Source of the DNA: Candidatus Magasanikbacteria bacterium GW2011_GWC2_45_8 | GTDB lineage: Bacteria > Patescibacteriota > Patescibacteriia > Magasanikbacterales > UBA10146 | Direction: 5' to 3' | Assembly: GCA_001001925.1 (NCBI GenBank) | Contig: LCLH01000039.1 | Coordinates: 1-5,534, forward strand | DNA: 5,534 nucleotides | Position numbers and translations under genes: made by a program | Notes under the pieces: generated by a model | The model's database searches: none | What the model saw: the letters and a program-made list of their open reading frames with translations, nothing else | What the model was told of the DNA's origin: nothing | Shown here: piece after piece, positions 1 through 5,534 of the stretch | Position numbering within the stretch: the first letter of the stretch is position 1 | Layout of the letters: each line of letters begins with the position of its first letter

Positions 1-347
1 ACATTCAATACCTCATCCCAATCACTTTCAACAGTGTTCACTAACAGAGCATCTTTTCTAATTCCCGCATTATTAACTAGCACATCAAGTCTTCCGAAAC
101 GCTTTTTTATAATATCAAACATTTTTTTAACGTCTTTTGATTTACTGACATCCGCTCTTACCGCGACAATATTCTCGTGTAACTTTTTTAGATCGTCAAC
201 AACGCGTTTCATCTCGGCTTCGTTTTCGCGATAATTTAACACAACACAGGCCCCCGCAGAAGCAGCTGCGTGGGCAATTGCGCGCCCGATCCCCCTACCG
301 GCACCGGTCACAAGCACCACTTTGTCTTGTAAAAAATTATTTTCCAC
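1..347 (-). CDS. FabG-like short-chain dehydrogenase/reductase, 3' end cut by window edge
   Basis: This is the N-terminal 115 residues of a classical short-chain dehydrogenase/reductase; the gene runs off the left edge. Reading from a GTG at 347, the protein opens with a strand leading into the cofactor glycine motif TGAGRGIG (residues 14-21). A DVS motif follows at 66-68 (adenine-ring contact in the family) and then NNAG at 92-95. The segment ending DWDEVLN is typical of FabG/PhaB-type reductases. The catalytic Ser-Tyr-Lys lies beyond the edge, so activity cannot be judged. The start sits two bases after the pseH stop; a TTG at 353 is an in-frame alternative, and neither has a clear Shine-Dalgarno. 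Tight coupling to pseH suggests a role in nonulosonic acid metabolism. Campylobacter ptmA is an SDR in a comparable flagellin-glycosylation locus and sits beside a CMP-sugar synthetase gene. The substrate is unknown, and a generic 3-oxoacyl-ACP reductase remains possible. Confidence 0.9.
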   Translation of the reverse strand, partial: MENNFLQDKVVLVTGAGRGIGRAIAHAAASAGACVVLNYRENEAEMKRVVDDLKKLHENIVAVRADVSKSKDVKKMFDIIKKRFGRLDVLVNNAGIRKDALLVNTVESDWDEVLN

Positions 348-349
348 AC

Positions 350-895
350 TCAATCATTATTATTAATAATTTCCGTTATAACCACGTCTAACCATTTGCC
401 ATTTCTTAATGTATACTCACTATATTTGCCGACCTCTTTAAACCCTAGTTTTTTGTGAATATAAAGTATTGGGTTGGTGGCAAATGTACTGCCGCGCAAA
501 GAGTGCAGTTTAAACACATCAAAGGCAAGCTTGATTATAGTTTGGAACAACAAAAAACCTATACCGATATTTTTACTATGCGGATCAGTGTAGGCTCCGA
601 AGTAACAATGTTTATTTTTAAAATCAACGTCATGCAGGGCAACTACAGCAATAAACTTTTTATCTTTTTCAACCAACCAACAAAAGTGATCTAGACTTTG
701 TTTGAGTTTTTCAACAAAACCGGCGTGTTCTGTTTTTGTTATAACATGATTAGCCAGCATTTGGCTTCTCACGTCCTTATGATTTCTCCAATTAAGAACA
801 AGTTTTTTCTCGTCGTCATTTAAATTGACAAAATTAATAAGCGTTAATCCGCCGACTTTGAAATCTTTACGAAAATTTTTATATGCACGGATCAT
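350..895 (-). CDS. pseH: PseH-type UDP-4-amino-sugar N-acetyltransferase (GNAT)
   Basis: The product is a 181-residue GNAT-fold acetyltransferase, the usual length for PseH. In the Pse pathway PseH transfers acetyl from acetyl-CoA to the 4-amino group of UDP-4-amino-4,6-dideoxy-N-acetyl-beta-L-altrosamine, the PseC product. Visible family features are the N-terminal block LVLNWRNHKDVR (32-43), typical of PseH proteins, a glycine-bearing acyl-CoA loop SKNIGIG (107-113), LHSL (130-133), and the terminal GNAT stretch NPILYIHKKLGF (141-152). The ATG at 895 is preceded only by an A-rich stretch, not a strong Shine-Dalgarno. Unlike its neighbours it is separated from the upstream gene by 187 bases, which hold a promoter-like sequence, so it may have its own transcription start. 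It is followed after two bases by the SDR. Its G+C is clearly lower than that of pseI. Assignment as PseH rather than another sugar acetyltransferase rests on the motifs plus pseB, pseC and pseI in the same window. Confidence 0.88.
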   Translation of the reverse strand: MIRAYKNFRKDFKVGGLTLINFVNLNDDEKKLVLNWRNHKDVRSQMLANHVITKTEHAGFVEKLKQSLDHFCWLVEKDKKFIAVVALHDVDFKNKHCYFGAYTDPHSKNIGIGFLLFQTIIKLAFDVFKLHSLRGSTFATNPILYIHKKLGFKEVGKYSEYTLRNGKWLDVVITEIINNND

Positions 896-1024
896 GCTTT
901 TTCAAAGTGTTCTTTTGAGATGTAAAAAATGATAATTTGCCTACCAAATCAGAGCTTCGCAAGTACGACAAATGATCGTTTTTCCCCTTAATTAACAAGC
1001 AAATTAGTCAGTAACTCCAACGAA

Positions 1025-1054
1025 ACTTTATCATACGCTCAAGCACACTGTCAA
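1025..1054 (-). promoter_or_regulatory. Candidate sigma70-type promoter for pseH and the SDR
   Basis: On the minus strand a perfect -35 hexamer TTGACA (1049-1054) is followed after 18 bases by TAAAGT (1025-1030), a 4/6 match to the -10 consensus. A TG one base upstream of the hexamer (extended -10) supports it. A better-looking hexamer TATGAT at 1030-1035 is only 13 bases from the -35, too close to pair with it. Transcription would start near 1018 and run into pseH after about 120 bases. This is prediction from consensus only; the pseI-side operon could also read through, since no terminator is visible. Confidence 0.5.
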
Positions 1055-1071
1055 GCCAAATAACGCCAAAT
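1055..1071 (-). repeat. Pair of 7-base direct repeats abutting the -35 box
   Basis: The heptamer ATTTGGC (minus strand) occurs twice, at 1065-1071 and 1055-1061, separated by three bases. The repeat period is therefore 10 bases, one helical turn, and the second copy directly touches the TTGACA of the candidate pseH promoter. This is where an activator contacting RNA polymerase often binds, but the element is short and could be chance in AT-rich DNA. No regulator is identified. Confidence 0.4.
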
Positions 1072-1073
1072 TA

Positions 1074-1086
1074 TTGATCTGATCAA
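1074..1086. promoter_or_regulatory. 13-base perfect palindrome over the DUF218 gene stop
   Basis: TTGATC and GATCAA flank a single central T, giving a perfect inverted repeat that overlaps the TGA stop of the DUF218 gene. The half-sites look like those of FNR/CRP-family operators (TTGAT...ATCAA), but the spacer is three bases rather than the usual four. The centre lies about 60 bases upstream of the predicted start of the pseH transcript. As RNA it could form only a short AT-rich hairpin with no U-tract, so it is not a terminator. Function is unproven. Confidence 0.3.
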
Positions 1087-1694
1087 GAGTATTTATAGGT
1101 TCCTGACTTGATTGCTGCGACCCCCTTTTTTTCCAGCTGTATCCGTCGCTGCATTGCTGCACTCACGTAAGCTTTATGAATTGTGTTGGCCCATTTTTTA
1201 GGGTATTTATGCAATACTATCTTTTCCGCTGAGAAGGCTCTGGCATTGCGTAAAATGTAATTCAAAGCTCTAATACGGTGCATCATTACCCTGATTCTTG
1301 GCAAATGATACTCGTTAGAAACAACGAAAACCTTGTTATACTTTCCACGCTTTACAATGCCGCCTAAAGCAGAAAGTTGTTCAAAAGTAGTCCCAGATCT
1401 TGTCTCAACAATGATCTTCTTAGCCGGCACTCCCAGCTTGATTAATTCTTGTTTGATTACACGTGCTACAGCCGGAACACCCGGGGTGTTCCCCAGCTGG
1501 CCTTTACCGCCCAAAACTACAATCTTAGCCTCAGGATATTTTATAAAAATTATACTTGTTGCTATCACTCTCAACCTGTCTCCCAAGGCTCCGTGCTGAT
1601 CATTCTCATTAAAATTTGTGGTACGCCACTCGCCCGCCCGGTCTTTCACCAATCCGCCACCAAGAAGCGCTATAGCAAGCGAAGGTTTCACCAT
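1083..1694 (-). CDS. Cytoplasmic DUF218 / YdcF-ElyC-SanA family protein
   Basis: The product is 203 residues and matches the DUF218 (YdcF/ElyC/SanA-like) fold. It shows a first strand ending in a glycine run, AIALLGGG (7-14), then a helix and strand around GDRLRVIATS and KIVVLGGKG (38-65). The conserved polar block VETRSGTTFEQ follows at 96-106 (family form close to E-x-S-x-x-T-x-E). The late strand-loop VVSNEYHLPRIRVMM (124-138) carries the typical His and Arg (H130, R133). No signal peptide or membrane segment is seen, unlike SanA and ElyC, so a soluble cytoplasmic protein is expected. The biochemical role of DUF218 proteins is poorly defined; E. coli YdcF has been reported to bind SAM, and other members affect envelope integrity. 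It starts 12 bases after the methyltransferase stop, in the same Pse gene set. A role on a nucleotide-sugar or Pse intermediate is inference only. The start codon ATG has no clear Shine-Dalgarno. Confidence 0.85.
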   Translation of the reverse strand: MVKPSLAIALLGGGLVKDRAGEWRTTNFNENDQHGALGDRLRVIATSIIFIKYPEAKIVVLGGKGQLGNTPGVPAVARVIKQELIKLGVPAKKIIVETRSGTTFEQLSALGGIVKRGKYNKVFVVSNEYHLPRIRVMMHRIRALNYILRNARAFSAEKIVLHKYPKKWANTIHKAYVSAAMQRRIQLEKKGVAAIKSGTYKYS

Positions 1695-1706
1695 ATCGTT
1701 GCTTAT

Positions 1707-2651
1707 TTAACAAACAAAAAATCCAATTATTTGTCTCCCCAGGCCAAGATCGGCCAACGCTTGGTACAATGCAATGGTTTTATCGACAGAAATTCTATGT
1801 AGCACATTTTCTATCTCTACTCTCGCTCGGTGGCAAGCTTTCCCTTTGGTGGGGTCAGCAATATAATTTGCCGAACTATTGATCAGATTAAAATCGATGG
1901 GAAAATCGCCCATAACCTTCTCGCACTTCCATTGTGCATCTTTGGCAAGTGCGACCAAACCATCTTTGTTAAAATAAGACAGGTGATCAGGTAGGGCCAC
2001 CCAGGATTCCTTCTCAATATACCCCTTCTCTAAGGCGTACTCTTGAATCAACGAAAAATCGTTCGGCACTTCTACCACTAATACCCCTCCGTCGCTAACC
2101 AATTTTCTGCACAGTTGCAACAGAGATAGAGGGTCAACGACATGTTCCAGCACGTTATCCAACCAAATGACGTCAAATACAGCTTTTGTATTAACTAAAG
2201 AACGCAGGTTATCATACAAATCTTCCCCTGCTCTAACATAACCAAGACAGTCGGGATTAAATTTTTTACAGCCAAACTCGCTAAAATCAACGCCCGCGAT
2301 CTTCCACCCTTTTTCCTTAAAAAAACGTAGTGCCCAGCCTTCGCCTGAACCTACGTCTAAAAGCGACTTGCAGGCGCGGTCTGACGAAAAAAAAATTTTC
2401 TTAATAACCTGGTATTTTTGTTCGGTTTTATTCTTAAAATAAGCAACCTCGTCGGCCGAATATTCTTGTTGATAGCCGCCATTAGCTTCCTGATAATATT
2501 TCTCTGAATAATACTTTTTTAACTCTTCTTTGGTTGGTTTCTGCGCAAGTTCATAATAACCATATTTATTACGTACGACTTGGCTGTCTTTTAGTCTGGA
2601 AAACATACAGAAGGCGGTTACTGTCCTAAATAATCTACTTAGATACATCAT
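1707..2651 (-). CDS. Class I SAM-dependent methyltransferase of a nonulosonate locus
   Basis: This is a class I (Rossmann-fold) methyltransferase. Numbered from the ATG at 2651 (314 residues), the SAM-binding motif I is DVGSGEG at 99-105 and the acidic residue ending strand 2 is in GVDFS (120-124). The strand-4 region DVIWLDNVLEHVVDP (about 160-174) contains the LEHV typical of methyltransf_23-type enzymes, and PDHLSYF lies at 222-228. The N-terminal block NKYGYYEL...KPTKEELKKYY sits where relatives often carry a Cys-rich zinc ribbon; those cysteines are missing. The start is uncertain. The frame stays open to an ATG at 2702, but that would overlap pseI by 68 bases. ATGs at 2651/2648 overlap it by 14-17 bases, and an ATG at 2606 gives MFSRLKD with no overlap; none has a good Shine-Dalgarno. 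Methyltransferases accompany nonulosonate genes in flagellin-glycosylation islands, so O- or N-methylation of Pse or the glycan is a reasonable inference. The acceptor is unknown. Confidence 0.85.
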   Translation of the reverse strand: MMYLSRLFRTVTAFCMFSRLKDSQVVRNKYGYYELAQKPTKEELKKYYSEKYYQEANGGYQQEYSADEVAYFKNKTEQKYQVIKKIFFSSDRACKSLLDVGSGEGWALRFFKEKGWKIAGVDFSEFGCKKFNPDCLGYVRAGEDLYDNLRSLVNTKAVFDVIWLDNVLEHVVDPLSLLQLCRKLVSDGGVLVVEVPNDFSLIQEYALEKGYIEKESWVALPDHLSYFNKDGLVALAKDAQWKCEKVMGDFPIDFNLINSSANYIADPTKGKACHRARVEIENVLHRISVDKTIALYQALADLGLGRQIIGFFVC

Positions 2652-3714
2652 CACGGGAAAGTGGCGTGCCACTCTTAATGGTTTTTGCGGCGACGCTGCC
2701 AATGATTACATCATAATTAAGAGGTGATAAACCTACACCGGGGCGAAGACTGCGGACATTCTCAACCGTGAACTTTTCCCCCGCCGTAATATCTTTTACC
2801 GCCCAGAGGGAGCGCCGTCCAAGCAATCGTTCGGCCAGCTCTTTTTCGGTCGGCTTTTTTTCAGGTAATCCTAAGGCAGATTCGGTATCGCGGATCGCCA
2901 CCACCATTTGCTTTAATTCAAGCGGATTTAGAGAAAATTTATCATCCACCGTGGCGACACCATCGTCAAGCATAAAATGTTTTTCAATAACGCAGGCGCC
3001 GAGCGCGGCAGCGGCGATAGGAATGGTGATTCCCAAAGAATGATCGGAGTAACCAACGGGGTAATCAAAGGCTTCGGCAATCGCCTGCATAGCTCTCAAA
3101 CCAACGTCTGCCATCGGCAAGGGGTAGGTGCTGCGGCAATGTAGTATGACAATTTGATCGTTTCCGGCCTGACGCAAGACTTCGAGCGCTTGCCCGATTT
3201 CGGCGATATCGGACATGCCGGTAGAAATGATAATTGGTTTCTTGGTGGCGGCAACATGACGTAGGAGCGGCACATCCAACATTTCATAACTCGCTATCTT
3301 ATACAACGGCGTATTGACCGATTCAAGCAGATCAACCGCGGCGTTATCAAAAGGAGTCGCTAAAAATAAAATACCTTTGGCGATGGCATAGCGCGCGAGC
3401 TCAGCCACCCACTCGCGGGGAAATTCATTAGCTCGATATAAATCAATGAGCTTGGTGTCTTTGGTAACAAACACGGCCTTTTCCTTAGCTCGTACCACGG
3501 CCCGTGGATCAGCGGTATCAGCGGCAATATCTTCAGCTTTAAACAATTGAAACTTTACGGCGTCAGCGCCGGCCTTCGCAGCTACATCAATCATCTGCTT
3601 GGCACGAGCCAGATCTCGGCCGTGGTTGGAGCTGGCTTCCGCAATGATAAAACAAGACTCGCCGGGGCCGACGATTCGTTTTCCTTGTGGCGTTATAATC
3701 TCAATCGTTTTCAT
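2635..3714 (-). CDS. pseI: Pseudaminic acid synthase (NeuB family, with SAF domain)
   Basis: This 359-residue protein condenses 2,4-diacetamido-2,4,6-trideoxy-L-altrose with phosphoenolpyruvate to form pseudaminic acid. The N-terminal TIM barrel shows the NeuB signatures in order: IIAEASSNHG (23-32), AVKFQLFK (52-59), ATPFD (119-123), ISTGMS (163-168), LHCRSTYP (191-198), GYSDHS (221-226) and EKHF (244-247). The block VDDKFSL (256-262) resembles the D-x-x-FSL form of PseI rather than the corresponding sialic acid synthase sequence. A C-terminal SAF/antifreeze-like domain (about 300-356) includes SLRPGVGLSP (322-331), whose Arg reaches the partner active site in family dimers. Length is normal and the gene is intact. 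It starts 7 bases after the pseC stop, indicating co-transcription. Its last codons overlap the presumed start of the methyltransferase. Pse rather than sialic or legionaminic acid specificity is supported mainly by the adjacent pseB and pseC. Confidence 0.94.
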   Translation of the reverse strand: MKTIEIITPQGKRIVGPGESCFIIAEASSNHGRDLARAKQMIDVAAKAGADAVKFQLFKAEDIAADTADPRAVVRAKEKAVFVTKDTKLIDLYRANEFPREWVAELARYAIAKGILFLATPFDNAAVDLLESVNTPLYKIASYEMLDVPLLRHVAATKKPIIISTGMSDIAEIGQALEVLRQAGNDQIVILHCRSTYPLPMADVGLRAMQAIAEAFDYPVGYSDHSLGITIPIAAAALGACVIEKHFMLDDGVATVDDKFSLNPLELKQMVVAIRDTESALGLPEKKPTEKELAERLLGRRSLWAVKDITAGEKFTVENVRSLRPGVGLSPLNYDVIIGSVAAKTIKSGTPLSRDDVSK

Positions 3715-3721
3715 AGTTTGC

Positions 3722-4858
3722 TTATACCGATGTTAGCACTTCTTTAACCTTGCTAATCACATAGTCCTGCTCGGAATCTTCCAGACCGGGATAGAGCGGC
3801 AAAGAAATGATTGAATCATAAAATGCCTCGGCCACGGGACACAAGCCGCGTGAAAACCCTAGAGATTGATAATAAGGATGAAGATACGCCGGCATATGAT
3901 GTACCTGAACGCCTATCCCCGCCTCGCGCAATTTTTTAAATATATGGGCGCGTTTCAGAACCAACCTATCCGCTAACCTCATAACATAGAGATGCCAGGC
4001 GGACTCTTCTCCATCTCTCTCCGGTGGCGGCACACTGATGGCGTCGGGACCCTTGAAAGCCTCGTTATATTTAGCAACAATACTACGTCGACGAGCCAAA
4101 AAGGTATCAATGCGGCTGAGCTGGCTTATTCCTAAAGCACATTGTAAATCAGTTAACCTGTAGTTCATCCCTAACATCTGCATTTCAAAATACCACTCGC
4201 CGTGAGACGGATAAACAAAATCTTTTTTCGTTATTCCATGAGTAACGAACACCTTCATCTTTTTATAAAGATCTTCTCGGTCAGTTAAAATAGCACCACC
4301 TTCGCCGGTGGCAATAGTTTTTACCGGGTGAAAACTAAAAACGGTAAGGTCACTCAACGAACCTATTTTTTTACCTCTATAAATGGCTCCCAAAGCCTGA
4401 CAGGCGTCTTCAACGATAAGAAGATTATGTTTGTCCGCTATCCGCCTGATTGCTTCAAAGTCAACCGGTCGGCCGGTGTAATCGATGGGCGCGATAAGTT
4501 TGGTTTTTTTGGTAATTTTTTCTTCAATCAAGCTGGGATTAATATTCCCATCCCGTTCGTCGACATCCACAAATACCGGTTTGGCTCCTTGCCACAAACC
4601 GGCGTTGGCGGTCGCGACAAACGTAAGCGGAGACGTAATAAATTCGTCACCAGTGTTCAAACCGGCCGCAACATAGGCCGCATGCAAAGCGGCGGTGCCA
4701 TTGGATACCACTACAGCGTACTTGACACCACAGTAGGTCGCAAGCGCGCTCTCAAATTCTTCTACCTTAGGCCCCTGGGTGAGCCAATCGGTTTTAAGAA
4801 CGTTAACAACCGCTTCAATGTCTAGCGGGTCAATTTGTTGGTGGCCGTAGGGAATCAT
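3722..4858 (-). CDS. pseC: UDP-4-amino-4,6-dideoxy-N-acetyl-beta-L-altrosamine transaminase
   Basis: This is a 378-residue DegT/DnrJ/EryC1-family (fold type I) PLP aminotransferase. PseC aminates C4 of the UDP-4-keto-hexose made by PseB, normally with L-glutamate as donor. The sequence shows the N-terminal MIPYGHQQID and DWLTQGPKVEEFE (24-36), the PLP-phosphate motif SNGTAALH (52-59), TFVATANA (79-86) and EDACQALGA (150-158). The Schiff-base lysine K180 lies in SFHPVKTIATGEGG (175-188). GMNYRLTD (230-237), VQVHHMPAYLHPYY (317-330) and SLPLYPGL (352-359) follow, all standard for PseC. No truncation is seen. Its ATG overlaps the pseB TGA in the tetranucleotide ATGA, so translation is probably coupled, and it leads into pseI after 7 bases. 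Placement directly after pseB is the classic pseB-pseC pair and favours Pse over a perosamine- or viosamine-type aminotransferase. Confidence 0.95.
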   Translation of the reverse strand: MIPYGHQQIDPLDIEAVVNVLKTDWLTQGPKVEEFESALATYCGVKYAVVVSNGTAALHAAYVAAGLNTGDEFITSPLTFVATANAGLWQGAKPVFVDVDERDGNINPSLIEEKITKKTKLIAPIDYTGRPVDFEAIRRIADKHNLLIVEDACQALGAIYRGKKIGSLSDLTVFSFHPVKTIATGEGGAILTDREDLYKKMKVFVTHGITKKDFVYPSHGEWYFEMQMLGMNYRLTDLQCALGISQLSRIDTFLARRRSIVAKYNEAFKGPDAISVPPPERDGEESAWHLYVMRLADRLVLKRAHIFKKLREAGIGVQVHHMPAYLHPYYQSLGFSRGLCPVAEAFYDSIISLPLYPGLEDSEQDYVISKVKEVLTSV

Positions 4859-5534
4859 ATTTGCGCAATTAACCTTTTGAGAGAGGCTTCATCAAACCAC
4901 TCTGTATTGGTGTGGCTGGCATAGTGAAAACCTTCCGAGAGATTATTTCCATCCTGATATTTTTCCTGATGATGCCACCATGTATGCTCAGGAAAAATTA
5001 CATAATAGTTAGCGTATTCTTTAGTGTGCTTAGCTTCTTCGGGTGTGACCAAAACTTCATGCAATTTTTCGCCGGGACGAATACCAATAATTTTTATTGC
5101 ACACCCCGGCGCCATAATAGTAAAAAAATCTTTCATCTTTATGCTGGGAACTTTGGGAACAAAAATTTCTCCGGCTTGCATTTTTTCCAGAGATAGCGCA
5201 ACCAACTCAACACCTTGGTCCAAAGTAATCAAAAATCGCGTCATATCTTCATGAGTCAGTGTTAAAACCCCACCCTTTCTTTGTTCGGCTATGACTTGCG
5301 CGATGCTACCACGGCTACCAATGACATTACCATAGCGGACAGCGGCAAACCTTGTTCGACCCCCCGCATAGGCATTACTACTTATCATGAGACGTTCGGC
5401 GCACAATTTGGTGGCGCCATAAAGATTGGCGGGGTTGGCCGCTTTATCGGTTGAAACCAATACAACTTTTTCCACGCCCCGTTCAATCGCGGCGGTGATA
5501 ACGTTTTGAGTACCTAGGATATTAGTCTTAACCG
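4855..5534 (-). CDS. pseB: UDP-N-acetylglucosamine 4,6-dehydratase (inverting), 5' end cut by window edge
   Basis: PseB is the first enzyme of the Pse pathway, an extended SDR that both dehydrates UDP-GlcNAc across C4-C6 and inverts C5. The reading frame is open from the right edge, giving 225 residues; a GTG at 5475 lies inside the gene and is not the start. About 100 residues are missing, including the NAD(P)-binding glycine motif. The visible part opens with NILGTQNVITAA, then VSTDKAANPANLYGATK (26-42). This holds the Asp-Lys pair (DK) and the YxxxK of the active site, as in the FlaA1/PseB group. RYGNVIGSRGS (67-77), DMTRFLIT (96-103) and IRPGEKLHE (151-159) are further family blocks. The C-terminal tail FHYASHTNTEW resembles the PseB-type ending with a conserved TN. 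It overlaps pseC by four bases. CapD-type retaining dehydratases are larger membrane proteins and do not fit. Confidence 0.95.
   Translation of the reverse strand, partial: VKTNILGTQNVITAAIERGVEKVVLVSTDKAANPANLYGATKLCAERLMISSNAYAGGRTRFAAVRYGNVIGSRGSIAQVIAEQRKGGVLTLTHEDMTRFLITLDQGVELVALSLEKMQAGEIFVPKVPSIKMKDFFTIMAPGCAIKIIGIRPGEKLHEVLVTPEEAKHTKEYANYYVIFPEHTWWHHQEKYQDGNNLSEGFHYASHTNTEWFDEASLKRLIAQI

Larger units (their letters stand above)
896..1082. other. 187-base intergenic gap with regulatory-looking sequence
   Basis: This is the only sizeable gap in the window and is AT-rich. Read on the minus strand it holds, in order: part of a 13-base palindrome spanning the DUF218 stop, two 7-base direct repeats, a sigma70-like promoter, an AAGGGG purine tract at 984-989, and about 90 further bases up to the pseH ATG. 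No convincing hairpin with a U-tract was found, so no terminator is called after the DUF218 gene. No reading frame inside it has a good start codon. Its length would give pseH a leader of roughly 120 bases if the promoter is used. Confidence 0.6.

Noticed and set aside
879..971. Small minus-strand frame from a TTG at 971, downstream of an AAGGGG tract
   Set aside because: About 30 residues, a rare start, spacing of 12 bases from the purine tract, overlap with pseH, and no recognisable domain. Reads plausibly as protein but is not supportable.
896..1082. Rho-independent terminator after the DUF218 gene
   Set aside because: No GC-rich stem followed by a T-run was found in the minus-strand direction; the only palindrome is short and AT-rich.
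2652..2702. Longer N-terminus for the methyltransferase, from an ATG at 2702
   Set aside because: It would overlap the conserved SAF-domain end of pseI by 68 bases, and the added residues (MAASPQKPLRVARHFPV) match no family block; a later start is more likely.
4328..4825. Plus-strand open frame of 165 codons opposite pseC
   Set aside because: It lies wholly antisense to a well-conserved aminotransferase and has no family motifs; a shadow frame. The same applies to other plus-strand frames, such as 34-234, 455-694, 1333-1802 and 4912-5254.
1..5534. CRISPR array, tRNA/rRNA genes, insertion sequence ends or an alternative genetic code
   Set aside because: No regularly spaced repeats, cloverleaf, rRNA blocks, transposase or terminal inverted repeats were seen. 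TGA serves as a genuine stop for pseB, the DUF218 gene and pseH, so TGA recoding is excluded.

Overview
The window is one stretch of a bacterial pseudaminic acid (Pse) biosynthesis locus. Pse is a nine-carbon nonulosonic acid used to decorate flagellin, pili or surface polysaccharide. All seven supported genes lie on the minus strand, so the locus is transcribed from right to left, and both end genes run off the window. Stops are standard, with TGA used as stop and TGG as Trp. Shine-Dalgarno sequences are weak or absent at most starts, and several genes are translationally coupled. No marker in the window fixes the phylum. The host is a bacterium, possibly an uncultivated or metagenomic lineage, and nothing more precise can be supported.

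In transcription order the genes are: pseB (4855-5534, C-terminal two thirds; UDP-GlcNAc 4,6-dehydratase/5-epimerase), pseC (3722-4858; PLP aminotransferase, ATGA overlap with pseB), pseI (2635-3714; Pse synthase with C-terminal SAF domain), a class I SAM methyltransferase (about 1707-2651, overlapping the end of pseI), a soluble DUF218/YdcF-like protein (1083-1694), a 187-base gap with a candidate internal promoter, pseH (350-895; GNAT N-acetyltransferase), and a FabG-like short-chain dehydrogenase (1-347, N-terminal part only).

Together PseB, PseC and PseH turn UDP-GlcNAc into UDP-2,4-diacetamido-2,4,6-trideoxy-L-altrose, and PseI condenses the freed sugar with phosphoenolpyruvate to give Pse. 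The two other canonical steps, UDP removal (PseG) and CMP activation (PseF), are not encoded here. They may lie beyond either edge. The methyltransferase, DUF218 protein and SDR are accessory genes that could modify Pse or its precursors, or, in the DUF218 case, do something not yet assigned. The points most worth a second look are the DUF218 gene inside a Pse operon, the absent pseG/pseF, the promoter-like block with helical-phase direct repeats before pseH, and the drop in G+C from pseI to pseH.
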